Of a DNA stretch of 64,000 bases, positions 44,138 through 53,501 are shown piece by piece. Source of the DNA: Tenacibaculum pacificus. Its GTDB lineage: Bacteria; Bacteroidota; Bacteroidia; Flavobacteriales; Flavobacteriaceae. Position 1 is the stretch's first letter; each line of letters begins with the position of its first letter. The notes beneath the pieces are model-generated. The model was not told where the DNA came from. It worked only from the letters and a program-made list of their open reading frames with translations, and searched no databases. Where the stretch lies: NCBI RefSeq assembly GCF_027941775.1, contig NZ_CP115917.1, forward strand, positions 2,399,001 to 2,463,000. Reading direction: 5' to 3'. The translations under genes were made by a program, and so were the position numbers.

Positions 44138-44248
44138 ATGGCTAAACCTCAACAACAGTACTCGAAAACATTTATAAGTAAGGCTAAACGCTTGTTTTGT
44201 CTGCTTATGGATACGCTTTGCACTCTTTTTATAATCTTTATTGATTAA
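44138..44248 (+). CDS. Possible 36-aa membrane-associated peptide
   Basis: The ATG lies one base after the stop of the HTH gene (TAA-A-ATG), suggesting re-initiation. The peptide begins MAKPQQQYSKTFISKAK and ends with a hydrophobic cysteine-containing stretch of ~16 residues. A basic N-terminus plus hydrophobic C-terminus resembles small membrane peptides. There is no homologue I recognise, and chance remains possible. Confidence 0.35.
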   Translation: MAKPQQQYSKTFISKAKRLFCLLMDTLCTLFIIFID

Positions 44249-44262
44249 CAAAGAATTGACTT

Positions 44263-44289
44263 AAAAAGACGCTTTAACGGTGTCTTTTT
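44263..44289 (+). terminator. Intrinsic terminator before the rep-like gene
   Basis: AAAAAGACGC / GTGTCTTTTT with a TTTAACG loop and T-tract, placed 15 bp after the 36-aa frame. It separates the HTH unit from the rep-like gene. Confidence 0.65.
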
Positions 44290-44355
44290 CTCTTTTTAAC
44301 ATTTGCCTACTTCTAGTGGTGTGGCAAAGCCTACTTTAATTTTAAAATATTATCA

Positions 44356-45708
44356 TTGATAGATTACGCAAAAGTATTTCTCCAATATGTAGATGTGAAC
44401 CGCTTACTGGAACTGCCTTTTTTGTCTTTTTCGGGAACGTATGAAACTAAAACAGGAGAACAAAAAAACAACGGTACATTAATAGCTGAATATCATTTTT
44501 GTAAAATAGCAATTTACGAAAGCGGTTTGGTATTGTTTACTGGAAGTTTGCACAAATTATATAATTCACTCAAAGGAATTGTAGCACCAAATCATAAAAG
44601 AGTACTTGACAAAATTAAATTAATGCCAAGTAACACACCAGTAGAACAACAACAACAAATTGATGCTTTGGCAGTAGCTAACGGCAAATACAAAGGTTTT
44701 AACGGTAATGATTTTACTATTGATAATATAGATGAGGTGCGCAATTACTTAGAATTGTTATTTAATTGTGAGCCTGAACAAATGATATTTCAAAACATAG
44801 AATTTGGAGTTAATACAACGCCTTTATTTGCTTCAAAGTTATTTTTAAAAGGTTTGCTATTTCATAAGAACAAAGAATTTGAGTATCGTTTTAACGGTTC
44901 TTTTGCGCAATCAATACATCAACAGTATTATATCAAGATATATGATAAAGCTATCCAGTATGGAATGGAAGGCAATGTATTAAGAGTTGAACTTAAAATA
45001 GTAAAGTCTGAATACTTGAAGCAATTAGGTATTGTATCATTTGGGGATATAGACACAATTACATTGAACAACGCAAAAGAATTGCTTTTAACGGCTTTTA
45101 ATGAAGTAGTCTATTATGATTATACAATTGATAAAAAGAGCCTTACAAGTAGCCAAAAGCAAAGTTTAAATAAATACTCAAACCCTCGTTACTGGTTGCA
45201 TACTTTGAAGTCAGTTCATAGAGACCGCCCAAAGAAAAAACTACAATATTTTATTGTTAATAATTCGGATAACTTAAAGGCTAAAATCTATAAAAATATA
45301 GTTAAAAAGTGTGTAACCATTAACAGCTATTTGAAGCCAAAAAAAGATGCTGTAAAAAAACAAAATTGTGTAACCATTAACAGTTCAAGTATAGGGATAA
45401 ACATTACACAAAACACTATTGAAAAACAGCCTTTAAAAATGCCTAAATGCAAGTACACAAATATCAGCTTGAAACACGAAAAAGAAGGTGCAATTAAAAT
45501 AGGAATTACAACAGTTAGAAAACTAAGAGTAAGTGACCCTAAAATGTTTGCGTTGCTTTGTTCGGTTTGGTTAAGTAAAAGACAAAGTGATAATAATTTA
45601 GAATACAAAATAGTAAAAGCAATTGCGAATAAACATCGTAAAAAAATAACAGATTCAACTTATAAGAGAAATGTATTAGATAATTCTAATCAAACCACCA
45701 TATTTTAA
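44356..45708 (+). CDS. Replication-initiator-like protein (phage gpII/X, CRI-type)
   Basis: 450 aa. The start is TTG at 44356; no ATG occurs in the first 100 codons that keeps the N-terminal region. The segment HQQYYIKIYDKAIQY...GNVLRVELKIVKSEYLKQLGI (~195-235) resembles the Y-D-K...R-x-E-x-x-x-K core of gene II/X phage/plasmid replication proteins that nick DNA for rolling-circle replication. The N-terminal LIAEYHFCKIAIYESGLVLFTGSLHKLYN fits this too. The C-terminal ~130 residues are Lys-rich and poorly conserved-looking. The family call rests on motif resemblance only. Confidence 0.6.
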   Translation: MIDYAKVFLQYVDVNRLLELPFLSFSGTYETKTGEQKNNGTLIAEYHFCKIAIYESGLVLFTGSLHKLYNSLKGIVAPNHKRVLDKIKLMPSNTPVEQQQQIDALAVANGKYKGFNGNDFTIDNIDEVRNYLELLFNCEPEQMIFQNIEFGVNTTPLFASKLFLKGLLFHKNKEFEYRFNGSFAQSIHQQYYIKIYDKAIQYGMEGNVLRVELKIVKSEYLKQLGIVSFGDIDTITLNNAKELLLTAFNEVVYYDYTIDKKSLTSSQKQSLNKYSNPRYWLHTLKSVHRDRPKKKLQYFIVNNSDNLKAKIYKNIVKKCVTINSYLKPKKDAVKKQNCVTINSSSIGINITQNTIEKQPLKMPKCKYTNISLKHEKEGAIKIGITTVRKLRVSDPKMFALLCSVWLSKRQSDNNLEYKIVKAIANKHRKKITDSTYKRNVLDNSNQTTIF

Positions 45709-45717
45709 AATAGAGTT

Positions 45718-45984
45718 ATGAAAAAAGAAAACGAATTATTAAATAATTTGATTGATATGATACCAGCAGATAAAATGCTTTTAACAATCTACTATATTTT
45801 TGATGGTGTCATCTACTCCGATACTTTGCAACAAGATGAAATAAGCACCTCATCAGAAATAATTGATAATGTTACTAAAATCAAAGTTGAGGTTTATGGA
45901 GAACCACCAGTAACAATGCACGGAACTAATGCAAGATTATTACTTCATCAGATTAATAAATACAATTTACTAAAAGCCTTTTGA
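45718..45984 (+). CDS. Small protein of the integrative element
   Basis: 88 aa, MKKENELLNNLIDMIPADKMLLTIYYIFDGVIYSD..., acidic and soluble. It begins 9 bp after the rep-like stop, so it is probably co-translated. No family is recognised. A partner or regulator of the replication protein is a reasonable guess from context. Confidence 0.7.
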   Translation: MKKENELLNNLIDMIPADKMLLTIYYIFDGVIYSDTLQQDEISTSSEIIDNVTKIKVEVYGEPPVTMHGTNARLLLHQINKYNLLKAF

Positions 45985-46006
45985 TTAATTTCAAAGGTTT
46001 TTTTTT
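45972..46006 (+). terminator. Likely terminator of the rep unit
   Basis: GCCTTTTGA and TCAAAGG-type arms flank the 88-aa gene stop and are followed by nine T residues. The stem is imperfect. Confidence 0.5.
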
Positions 46007-46107
46007 GGTTCAAGTCTTAGGACGTATAAAGAAGTAAGACTTCGACACTATAAGAAAAGCCTACTTTTCGTACATTAAAAATATATCCGTTTTGGTCACT
46101 TAAAAGA

Positions 46108-46340
46108 GTAAAGAGTTTTTATACACATAAAAGCCGTTTTAGTGCCTTAACTATAAAAAGTATTAAAATATTATTTGCGTTTGTTGAGGTGTTAATTAAA
46201 TAGTTCGTTAGTATCTGGAGGGGGTATTTAGTAAAAGTTACCACCATCTGTTATGTAGGTGTGTAAAGAGTTTATTCCTGTCTGGAGGGGGTATTTTACC
46301 ATTATCTGTTATGCACACGTATAAAACAAAGAGTTTTCAT
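46108..46340. repeat. Iteron-like direct repeats (candidate origin / control region)
   Basis: TCTGGAGGGGGTATTT occurs exactly at 46214-46229 and 46281-46296, 67 bp apart. Each is followed by TTACCAnnATCTGTTATG (46238-46255, 46296-46313), and then AAAGAGTTT (46265, 46328; a further one at 46110). The ordered repetition of three motifs in non-coding DNA beside a replication-type gene suggests a replication origin or a regulator-binding array. Confidence 0.65.
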
Positions 46341-46367
46341 ATATTAAAAAGGTAGTTGAGAATGTAC

Positions 46368-46392
46368 TTTGTACCATTATTTGTACCAATAC
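46368..46392. repeat. TTTGTACCA motifs near the right end (candidate integrase arm sites)
   Basis: TTTGTACCATTA (46368-46379) and TTTGTACCAATAC (46380-46392) are in direct tandem, matching the pair near attL. Confidence 0.5.
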
Positions 46393-46457
46393 TAAAATCA
46401 AGACAATAAAAAAACAGTTAAGTGACTGTTTATTAGCTAATTAACTATTTAAAATTA

Positions 46458-46531
46458 TGACCACGAAGGGATTCAAACCCCCAACCGTCAGAACCGAAAT
46501 CTAATATTTTATCCAGTTGAACTACACAGCC
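46458..46531 (-). tRNA. tRNA-Arg(TCG), integration target with hybrid 3' end
   Basis: 74 nt. The anticodon stem TTAGA/TCTGA carries loop TTTCGGT, anticodon TCG. The acceptor GGCTGTG/CGTGGTC has four G-U pairs. Three of four D-stem positions can pair, and the T-loop is TTTGAAT with U at the usually invariant C56. The 3' end overlaps attR. It lies 19 bp after yqeY on the same strand with no visible promoter between, so it may be expressed from the division-gene transcript. Confidence 0.82.
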
Positions 46532-46550
46532 ATTTTATTATTGATAAAAT

Positions 46551-46997
46551 TTATGCTAATGTTTTTTTAACAATTGTTGATATTGTTACGCCATCGGCTT
46601 TTCCTGCTAATTCTTTTGATACGATTCCCATAACCTTCCCCATATCTTTCATTCCTGTTGCGTTAGTTTTAGCGATAACCTCTGCCACTACTTTTGTAAT
46701 TTCTTCTTCGGATAAAGATTCTGGCAAGAACTGTTCTAAAACTTTTGCTTCTTCAAGTTCTGGTTTTGCTAAATCGTTTCTTCCTTGTTCAGAAAAAACA
46801 ACTGCACTATCTTTTCGTTGCTTTACTTGCTTTTGAATAATTTTCAATTCTTCTGCTTCAGAAATATCTCCTGTACCTGTTTGGGTATTAGCTAACATAA
46901 AAGCCGATTTTAAAGCTCTAAGAGCAGTTAAAGCTACAGTATCTTTCGATTTCATAGCTTCTTTCATCTTATCCATTACTTGTTTTTGCAACCCCAT
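46551..46997 (-). CDS. yqeY: GatB/YqeY-domain protein
   Basis: 148 aa. It is a stand-alone YqeY fold (AMKSKDTVALTALRALKSAFMLANTQTG..., LEQFLPESLSEEEITKVVAEVIAKT..., MKDMGKVMGIVSKELAGKADG) related to the tRNA-binding tail of the GatB amidotransferase subunit. The function of the free protein is unclear; tRNA-linked roles have been suggested. It lies 70 bp downstream of ftsZ, beyond a terminator. Confidence 0.92.
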   Translation of the reverse strand: MGLQKQVMDKMKEAMKSKDTVALTALRALKSAFMLANTQTGTGDISEAEELKIIQKQVKQRKDSAVVFSEQGRNDLAKPELEEAKVLEQFLPESLSEEEITKVVAEVIAKTNATGMKDMGKVMGIVSKELAGKADGVTISTIVKKTLA

Positions 46998-47016
46998 AAT
47001 TTTTTATTTTAGCATT

Positions 47017-47043
47017 AAAAAATTCCCGACTAAGCGGGAATTT
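47017..47043 (-). terminator. Terminator between ftsZ and yqeY
   Basis: AAATTCCCGCTTAGTCGGGAATTT forms a stem with a T-tract on the minus strand, 24 bp after the ftsZ stop. It may only partly block transcription into yqeY. Confidence 0.8.
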
Positions 47044-47067
47044 AAATATAATATATTATTATTTTTA

Positions 47068-48900
47068 TTAATCTACATTATCATGTAAAAATGAATTATT
47101 AGAACGTGATAAATCATTGTTATCTGTATTTAATGTAGTATCTGATTTACTTATCGATGAATCAGTATTAATATCTACACCTAATCTCTTATAAGCTGGT
47201 TGACGCTCTATTTCGTCAATATTTTTACCTACCTGATCATTGAATTTGTAGTTAAATCCTTTCATTTTATCACGTCTTTCTTGCGTTCTTTTTTGCAATT
47301 CAGAAATGGTGATACTCAATGGCGAAATTTCTTCACTTGTAGTATCATTTTTACTAACCTCTTGTTTCGCTTTGGTTTTTACTTGAAACCTTAACGCTTC
47401 TTCAACATCATCTTTTATAACAGGAGTAGAACTTTTAGTTATAGTTGGTTCTGCATCAAAAGCATCTAAAACATAACGCTTTTCAACTTGCTGTTCACCT
47501 TCATTTGGTGTAGGTTTATTTATAGCTTTACCAGGATTTTCATTTACAGTATTATTAACTGGCAAATTAAATAATAAATCTTGTTCAAAAGGCTCTTGTG
47601 CTACCTCTTTATAGTCATTTTTTGAGTCAGAAATATTAGTAATAATAAAATCATCTTCACCTACTGTATCACTAGTAATATCATCATATACTACGTTTAT
47701 ATTATTAATAGTATCTGTAGTTCTATTTAAATTATGCCTAGGTTCTTCATCATCTTCCTTTAAAACGTTAACAACTCTATTGGGTTTATTAACCGAAATA
47801 GGGTCATTAATCCCTGGTGTATTTTGTACTTTTCTTTCTCCAAAATTATAGGTTGCTTTCTGTTCATCTTCTAAAGTATGAACAATTTTAGGCACTTCTG
47901 CGTTGGTAATTGTTCCTTGTTGATCGGCAGTAAAACCTGTAGCAACAATAGTTACAGCAATACCATCTTCTAAAGTTTCGTCTTCACCAACTCCCATGAT
48001 AATATTTGCATCATAACCTGCTTCATCTTGAATATAGTCATTTATCTCTCCAATCTCATCTAAAGTTACTTCATTAACTCCTGAAACAATTAATAATAAT
48101 ACATTTTTCGCTCCTGTAATTTTATTATCATTTAACAACGGAGAATCTAATGCTTTTACAATGGCATTTTTAGCACGATTTTCACCTGCTTCTTTAGCTG
48201 AACCCATAATTGCAGTTCCACTATTAGAAAGGACTGTTTTAGCATCATGTAAATCGATGTTTTGCTTATAGTGATGTGTTATAACCTCTGCAATACCTTT
48301 AGCGGCTGTTGCTAAAACCTCATCTGCCTTAGAAAAACCTGCTTTAAAACCTAAATTCCCGTAAACTTCACGTAGCTTATTATTATTTATAACAATAAGA
48401 GAATCTACGTTCCTACGCAATTCATCTATTCCGTTTTGAGCTTGTTTAGTACGCATTCTTCCTTCAAACTGAAATGGCATTGTAACGATACCTACCGTTA
48501 GAATATCCATATCTTTTGCTATTTTAGCGATAATAGGTGCTGCACCAGTACCAGTACCACCTCCCATACCTGCGGTAATAAAAACCATTTTGGTATGCGT
48601 ACTTAACATTTGTTGAATTTCTTGAATACTTTCTGCTGCTGCTTGTGCACCAACATCAGGATTCGCACCTGCTCCTAACCCTGAAGTTAAGTGTGCGCCT
48701 AATTGAATTTTATTAGGAATAGGACTACTTTCAAGTGCCTGTGCATCTGTATTACAAATCACGAAATCTACTCCATGAATTTGCTTACTAAACACGTGGT
48801 CTACAGCATTACTTCCTCCCCCACCAACACCAATCACCTTAATAGCATTCGACTGTGTTTTTGGCATATCGAATGAAATGTTATTGAATTCTGTGCTCAT
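47068..48900 (-). CDS. ftsZ: Cell division protein FtsZ
   Basis: 610 aa, the long Bacteroidetes form. The GTPase domain (1-~330) has [12 protein letters not shown] at 24-35 and the tubulin signature GGGTGTG at 113-119, then the T7-loop region. Residues ~330-610 are an acidic, low-complexity linker ending in a short conserved-looking tail (NSFLHDNVD) that may bind partners. It forms the Z-ring. Last of the main dcw run before the terminator. Confidence 0.97.
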   Translation of the reverse strand: MSTEFNNISFDMPKTQSNAIKVIGVGGGGSNAVDHVFSKQIHGVDFVICNTDAQALESSPIPNKIQLGAHLTSGLGAGANPDVGAQAAAESIQEIQQMLSTHTKMVFITAGMGGGTGTGAAPIIAKIAKDMDILTVGIVTMPFQFEGRMRTKQAQNGIDELRRNVDSLIVINNNKLREVYGNLGFKAGFSKADEVLATAAKGIAEVITHHYKQNIDLHDAKTVLSNSGTAIMGSAKEAGENRAKNAIVKALDSPLLNDNKITGAKNVLLLIVSGVNEVTLDEIGEINDYIQDEAGYDANIIMGVGEDETLEDGIAVTIVATGFTADQQGTITNAEVPKIVHTLEDEQKATYNFGERKVQNTPGINDPISVNKPNRVVNVLKEDDEEPRHNLNRTTDTINNINVVYDDITSDTVGEDDFIITNISDSKNDYKEVAQEPFEQDLLFNLPVNNTVNENPGKAINKPTPNEGEQQVEKRYVLDAFDAEPTITKSSTPVIKDDVEEALRFQVKTKAKQEVSKNDTTSEEISPLSITISELQKRTQERRDKMKGFNYKFNDQVGKNIDEIERQPAYKRLGVDINTDSSISKSDTTLNTDNNDLSRSNNSFLHDNVD

Positions 48901-48984
48901 AATAACTTTTCTTTTTATAATTTGTATTCACTTACACTTCCTTTTTCTGGGGGAAAAATAAAGGTAACTTTTTTATAATTTAAC

Positions 48985-50334
48985 TTATTCTGCGTTATCT
49001 AAAAACTCTTTAAACCTATCTGTAAATTTTTCAAAAATAGATTTAGGTTTTTCCTGCGCTATATATTCTTTTCGCTTTACCTCCTCTTCTAAAAACGCTT
49101 CATTTTCGATATCGTTTTCAACTTCAGATGTTACTGGTTCTTCAGGAACAACGACTTCTTGTACTACTTTTAAATCCTTTCTCAAACCTTCCATTAACAA
49201 ACCAACAGCGGTTGCATATGCAGGACTTGATAAAGCACCGTCAGAATCACCTGCCAAATGTTCGTTAGGATATCCTATACGAACGTCCATTCCTGTAATA
49301 TATTCTACTAATTGACGTAAATGTTTTAATTGAGAGCCTCCTCCTGTTAATACAATACCTGCAATTAGTTTTCCTTTCTGAGTTTCATGTCCATAATTCT
49401 TTATCTCTAAATACACATGCTCTATAATTTCTTGTACTCTTGCATGAATTATTTTTGATAAATTTTTAAGTGTAATCTCTTTCGGTTCTCTTCCTCTTAA
49501 ACCAGGTATAGAAACAATTTCTGTTTCTTTATTTTCTCCTGGCCAGGCAGAACCAAATTTTACTTTTAATAATTCTGCTTGTTTCTCTATAATTGAGCAA
49601 CCTTCTTTTATATCTTCAGTAATTACGTTTCCTCCAAAAGGAATTACTGCTGTATGACGAATAACACCATCTTTAAATATTGCTAAATCAGTAGTACCAC
49701 CACCAATATCAATTAAAGCAACTCCTGCTTCTTTTTCTTCTTGACTTAATACTGCTGATGCCGATGCTAAAGGCTCTAATGTTATGTCTGCTAAGTTTAA
49801 ACCTGCACTTTTAACACATCTTCCTATATTTCTAATAGATGAAACCTGACCAACTACTACATGAAAATTAGCTTCCAATCGCCCACCGTACATTCCAATA
49901 GGTTCTTTAATATCAGATTGGCTATCTACTTTAAATTCTTGTGGTAACACATGAATAATTTCTTCCCCAGGTAACATTACCAATTTATGTACTTGACCAA
50001 CCAAACTTTCAATATCATCATCACTAATTACTACATCTGATTTTTCACGAGTAATATAATCACTATGATGTAAACTTCTAATATGTTGCCCTGCAATTCC
50101 TACAACTACATCTTCTATAGATTGCCCAGAAATACTTTGTGCTTCATCAATAGCCTGTTCAATCGATTTAATAGTTTGTGTAATATTATTTACCACACCA
50201 CGTTTTACACCTAAACTTTTAGCTTTACCAATACCCAAAACCTCTATTTTACCATATTCGTTCTTACGACCGATCATAGCAACAATTTTGGTAGTACCAA
50301 TATCTAAACCAACTGAAATTTTATTATTTTTCAT
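48985..50334 (-). CDS. ftsA: Cell division protein FtsA
   Basis: 449 aa from the ATG at 50334; an upstream extension to 50358 is less typical. It is an actin-fold ATPase with SVGLDIGTTKIVAMIG, IDIGGGTTDLAIF and LTGGGSQLKHL. It tethers FtsZ to the membrane. The C-terminus ends KSIFEKFTDRFKEFLDNAE, a likely amphipathic membrane helix. The start overlaps the ftsQ stop by ~10 bp, so translation is coupled. Confidence 0.96.
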   Translation of the reverse strand: MKNNKISVGLDIGTTKIVAMIGRKNEYGKIEVLGIGKAKSLGVKRGVVNNITQTIKSIEQAIDEAQSISGQSIEDVVVGIAGQHIRSLHHSDYITREKSDVVISDDDIESLVGQVHKLVMLPGEEIIHVLPQEFKVDSQSDIKEPIGMYGGRLEANFHVVVGQVSSIRNIGRCVKSAGLNLADITLEPLASASAVLSQEEKEAGVALIDIGGGTTDLAIFKDGVIRHTAVIPFGGNVITEDIKEGCSIIEKQAELLKVKFGSAWPGENKETEIVSIPGLRGREPKEITLKNLSKIIHARVQEIIEHVYLEIKNYGHETQKGKLIAGIVLTGGGSQLKHLRQLVEYITGMDVRIGYPNEHLAGDSDGALSSPAYATAVGLLMEGLRKDLKVVQEVVVPEEPVTSEVENDIENEAFLEEEVKRKEYIAQEKPKSIFEKFTDRFKEFLDNAE

Positions 50335-51061
50335 CTTGCTTTTGTTTTGTGCACACAACTTGGTTGTGGTATTTTACATTTATTGTCTTATATTTTTTAA
50401 TTGTTTTATCAATCAATGCTTTATTGTAAAATGCTATTAACTTTTTAAATTTAACAGCTACATTTTTATGCTTTCCAAAAAGTACTTTATACTCACCACT
50501 ACGGACTATAAATATATATTCATTTTTAGAATTTTTTTGAATTCCTATAATTTCTTTTTTAAAAAAATCATAATTTTCAATTTTTTTTATTAACTCGATT
50601 AATTCGCTTATACCTTCTGAGTCCTTTACTCCTGATACTAATGGAACTCTTGCTGAAAAATTTTCTGATAACGGTATTGCTATTCCAAATTCATCAACAT
50701 AATAAGATTCATATTTGTTTACAATACGAGCTATCGGTTTACGCTGATTTATTAATGTTTTTAATACACCATCAATCGTTAAATAAACAGTAGCTTTTTC
50801 AACATATGGATTTCCGCAAACATTTGTTTCTAAAAAATGTAAATTTACTACTCTTTTCTGTTGATTTTTAACAAATTCACTATTTTGTATTAACATTTTA
50901 TCAACCATACTGTGTGTCAAAAAGTTATTATCACCTTCTTCAAATTGAATTACAGTGTTTTTCACCTTTTTTAAACCATTTTTACTTGTTGTAAATCCGT
51001 ACAAAAAACTTATAAAAAGTAACAATAATAAAAAAGACACATATGTTAACAATGTTTTCAT
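50324..51061 (-). CDS. ftsQ: Cell division protein FtsQ/DivIB
   Basis: 245 aa. A single N-terminal membrane helix (residues 5-25) is followed by a POTRA-like and beta domain, with VEKATVYLTIDGVLKTLINQRKPIARI and the usual later GVKDSEG segment. It connects FtsL/FtsI to the divisome. It is assigned from topology and position between murC and ftsA. Overlaps ftsA by 11 bp. Confidence 0.9.
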   Translation of the reverse strand: MKTLLTYVSFLLLLLFISFLYGFTTSKNGLKKVKNTVIQFEEGDNNFLTHSMVDKMLIQNSEFVKNQQKRVVNLHFLETNVCGNPYVEKATVYLTIDGVLKTLINQRKPIARIVNKYESYYVDEFGIAIPLSENFSARVPLVSGVKDSEGISELIELIKKIENYDFFKKEIIGIQKNSKNEYIFIVRSGEYKVLFGKHKNVAVKFKKLIAFYNKALIDKTIKKYKTINVKYHNQVVCTKQKQDEK

Positions 51062-51063
51062 AG

Positions 51064-52410
51064 TTAATTTTTGTATTTTTTATGTAATTTATCTTTTATA
51101 TTATCAACTAATAAACCAATATCGCCTGCACCAAGTATAACTACAACTTTAGACACACTTTTTAATATTTGGTCACTTACTTTATCCTTAGAAACTAACA
51201 TTTTATTATTCACTTTCACTTTATCTAATAACCAAGAAGATGTTATCCCTTTTATAGGTAATTCTCTTGCTGGATAAATATCTAATAATAATAATTCATC
51301 AAACCTAGAAAGTGCCTTCGCAAAATCATCTGAAAAATCTTTTGTTCTACTAAATAAATGTGGTTGAAAAACAGCTAATACTTTTTCATTCGGATACATT
51401 TCTCTTACCGAATCTGCTACAGCATTAATTTCTGTTGGATGATGTGCATAATCATCAATCAATACTACATTTTCTGTTTTAATTTTATATGAAAACCTAC
51501 GCTGAACGCCTTTAAACGTTTTCAACTGATTTTTAATATCTTCAAGAGGAATACCATAAACATCTGCCATTGCTAACGCTGCTAAAGCATTCATCATATT
51601 ATGTTTCCCTGGCAAATTAAATTCAATATTTTTGATAATAGCTGTTGGTGTTTTTACATCAAAAATATAAGTTCCTGTTCCTACTTTTACATTATAAGCA
51701 CTATAATCAGCATCTTCATTTACAGCATAAGTTAACCCTTTTAAAGGCAAACCTTTTGCTACAATTAAAGTATCAGAAACCTTGTTTGCAAACTCTCTAA
51801 AAGATTGTTGCAACATTTCATTTTCACCATAAATATCTAGATGATCGGCATCCATTGAGGTAATACAGGCTATATTTGGTGATAATTTTAAAAATGATCT
51901 ATCAAATTCATCAGCCTCTACAACCGTAATTTTATCTTCTCCTAAAATAAGGTTTGAATTATAATTTTCTGCAATTCCTCCTAAAAAAGAAGTTGCCTTT
52001 ACAGGTTGCATAATATGTCCTAAGATAGAAGATGTAGTTGTTTTCCCATGAGTTCCAGCAACGGCTAAACAAAGAGTTGTTTTAGTAATTTCTCCTAAAA
52101 TTTCAGCTCTTTTTAAAATATCGAATCCATTATTTATAAAATAATTTAATTCTTGATGCGTACTCGGAATGGCAGGCGTATAAACGACTAACGTTGTTTT
52201 AATATCTAAACAAGAAAGAGGTATATTTTTAACTGCATCTTCAAAGTGAATTTTCACTCCAATATCTTCTAATTTTTTGGTTATCGGACTTGGCGTTTTA
52301 TCGTAACCAAATACGTTTTTTCCGTTTACAGAAAAATAACGAGCAATTGCACTCATTCCAATTCCTCCAATCCCTATAAAATAGACGTTATGTATTGCTT
52401 TTAAATTCAC
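51064..52410 (-). CDS. murC: UDP-N-acetylmuramate-L-alanine ligase
   Basis: 448 aa. An N-terminal Rossmann GIGGIGMSAIARY (14-26) precedes the ATP-binding AGTHGKTTTSS and VVEADEFDRSFLKL. The C-terminal domain has DDYAHHPTEI. It adds the first amino acid to UDP-MurNAc. Shares its start with the stop of murG (1-bp overlap). Confidence 0.97.
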   Translation of the reverse strand: MNLKAIHNVYFIGIGGIGMSAIARYFSVNGKNVFGYDKTPSPITKKLEDIGVKIHFEDAVKNIPLSCLDIKTTLVVYTPAIPSTHQELNYFINNGFDILKRAEILGEITKTTLCLAVAGTHGKTTTSSILGHIMQPVKATSFLGGIAENYNSNLILGEDKITVVEADEFDRSFLKLSPNIACITSMDADHLDIYGENEMLQQSFREFANKVSDTLIVAKGLPLKGLTYAVNEDADYSAYNVKVGTGTYIFDVKTPTAIIKNIEFNLPGKHNMMNALAALAMADVYGIPLEDIKNQLKTFKGVQRRFSYKIKTENVVLIDDYAHHPTEINAVADSVREMYPNEKVLAVFQPHLFSRTKDFSDDFAKALSRFDELLLLDIYPARELPIKGITSSWLLDKVKVNNKMLVSKDKVSDQILKSVSKVVVILGAGDIGLLVDNIKDKLHKKYKN

Positions 52411-53501
52411 TAAATAATTAATTTTTCTATTTCGTTAACTATATGATTCGTTGCATTAGGTAATGCTAATGCTTTTATATTTTCACTTAAATTATGTTGT
52501 TTTTCTTCATCTTTTAATAATGCTTCCATTACTTTCGGAAAAGTAGCTAATTCTTTTTCTGCTACCAAAATCGCGCCATTTTTATCAACTATTGATTTCG
52601 CATTTTTAGTTTGATGATCTTCAGATACATTTGGCGATGGAATAAATATAGTTGGCTTACCAACAATGCACAATTCAGAAACAGAACTTGCACCTGCTCT
52701 TGATATTATAAAATCAGCAGCTGCATAAGCTAAATCCATTTTATTTAAAAATGTATGAACTTGTACATTTTCTAAAGTATTGTATTGTTTATAATCATCA
52801 ATATATAGCTTTCCACATTGCCAAATTAATTGAACATTCTGTTCTTTAAAAAAATCTAAATTAGATTCAATTAACTGGTTTATTTTTCTAGCACCTAAAC
52901 TTCCTCCTAAAATTAAAATTGTCTTTTTTGAAGAATCTAATTTAAAAAAAGTTTTTCCTTCGGATACTTTTGTTTGAACACTTAACAAATCTTGACGAAC
53001 AGGATTTCCAGTTTTTATAATTTTATCTTTCGAAAAAAAACGTTCTAAATTATCATAAGCAACACATATTTTACTTGCTTTTTTACTTAACAATTTATTG
53101 GTAATTCCTGGATATGAATTTTGCTCTTGTATTAAAGTAGGAATATTTTTTTTACCTGCAACCATTAATGTAGGTCCACTAGCAAAACCTCCTGTACCAA
53201 TAGCAATATCTGGCTTAAATTTTCTGATAATAGCATTTGCCTTCCATAAACTACTGATTAATTTAACAGGAAATAATAAGTTTTTAAACGTTAATTTTCT
53301 TTGAATTCCTGAAATCCACAATCCTTTAATATCATAACCAGCCTCTGGAACTTTTTGCATTTCCATTTTATCCGAAGCACCAACAAACAAAATTTCTGCC
53401 GATGGATATCGATTTTTAATTTCATTTGCAATAGCAATTGCAGGATAAATATGTCCTCCAGTTCCACCACCACTTATAATAACGTTAATCGACTGTTTCA
53501 A
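52410..53501 (-). CDS. murG: UDP-N-acetylglucosamine transferase MurG
   Basis: 363 aa, a GT-B-fold enzyme making lipid II from lipid I. The N-terminal motif is [15 protein letters not shown], with [12 protein letters not shown] and the C-terminal domain [11 protein letters not shown] and [17 protein letters not shown]. It overlaps ftsW by 4 bp at its start. Confidence 0.97.
   Translation of the reverse strand: MKQSINVIISGGGTGGHIYPAIAIANEIKNRYPSAEILFVGASDKMEMQKVPEAGYDIKGLWISGIQRKLTFKNLLFPVKLISSLWKANAIIRKFKPDIAIGTGGFASGPTLMVAGKKNIPTLIQEQNSYPGITNKLLSKKASKICVAYDNLERFFSKDKIIKTGNPVRQDLLSVQTKVSEGKTFFKLDSSKKTILILGGSLGARKINQLIESNLDFFKEQNVQLIWQCGKLYIDDYKQYNTLENVQVHTFLNKMDLAYAAADFIISRAGASSVSELCIVGKPTIFIPSPNVSEDHQTKNAKSIVDKNGAILVAEKELATFPKVMEALLKDEEKQHNLSENIKALALPNATNHIVNEIEKLII

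Larger units (their letters stand above)
41802..46478. mobile_element. ~4.65-kb integrative element at tRNA-Arg(TCG)
   Basis: It is bounded by imperfect direct repeats with a 12-bp identical core (ACGAAGGGATTC) at 41807-41818 and 46463-46474. The right copy is the 3' end of tRNA-Arg. It holds a tyrosine integrase next to attL, an HTH/excisionase-like gene, a gpII/CRI-like replication protein, an 88-aa gene, a possible 36-aa peptide, a predicted small RNA, iteron-like repeats and TTTGTACCA motifs near both ends. No relaxase pore, conjugation or phage-structural genes are seen, so it is an integrative plasmid, satellite or mobilisable element rather than an ICE or complete prophage. Confidence 0.85.

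Noticed and set aside
46214..46296. CRISPR array from the TCTGGAGGGGGTATTT repeats
   Set aside because: Only two copies, and the intervening sequence is itself repeated in order; iterons fit better.
41802..46478. Complete filamentous prophage
   Set aside because: A gpII-like protein is present, but no Zot-type ATPase, coat or adsorption gene can be found.
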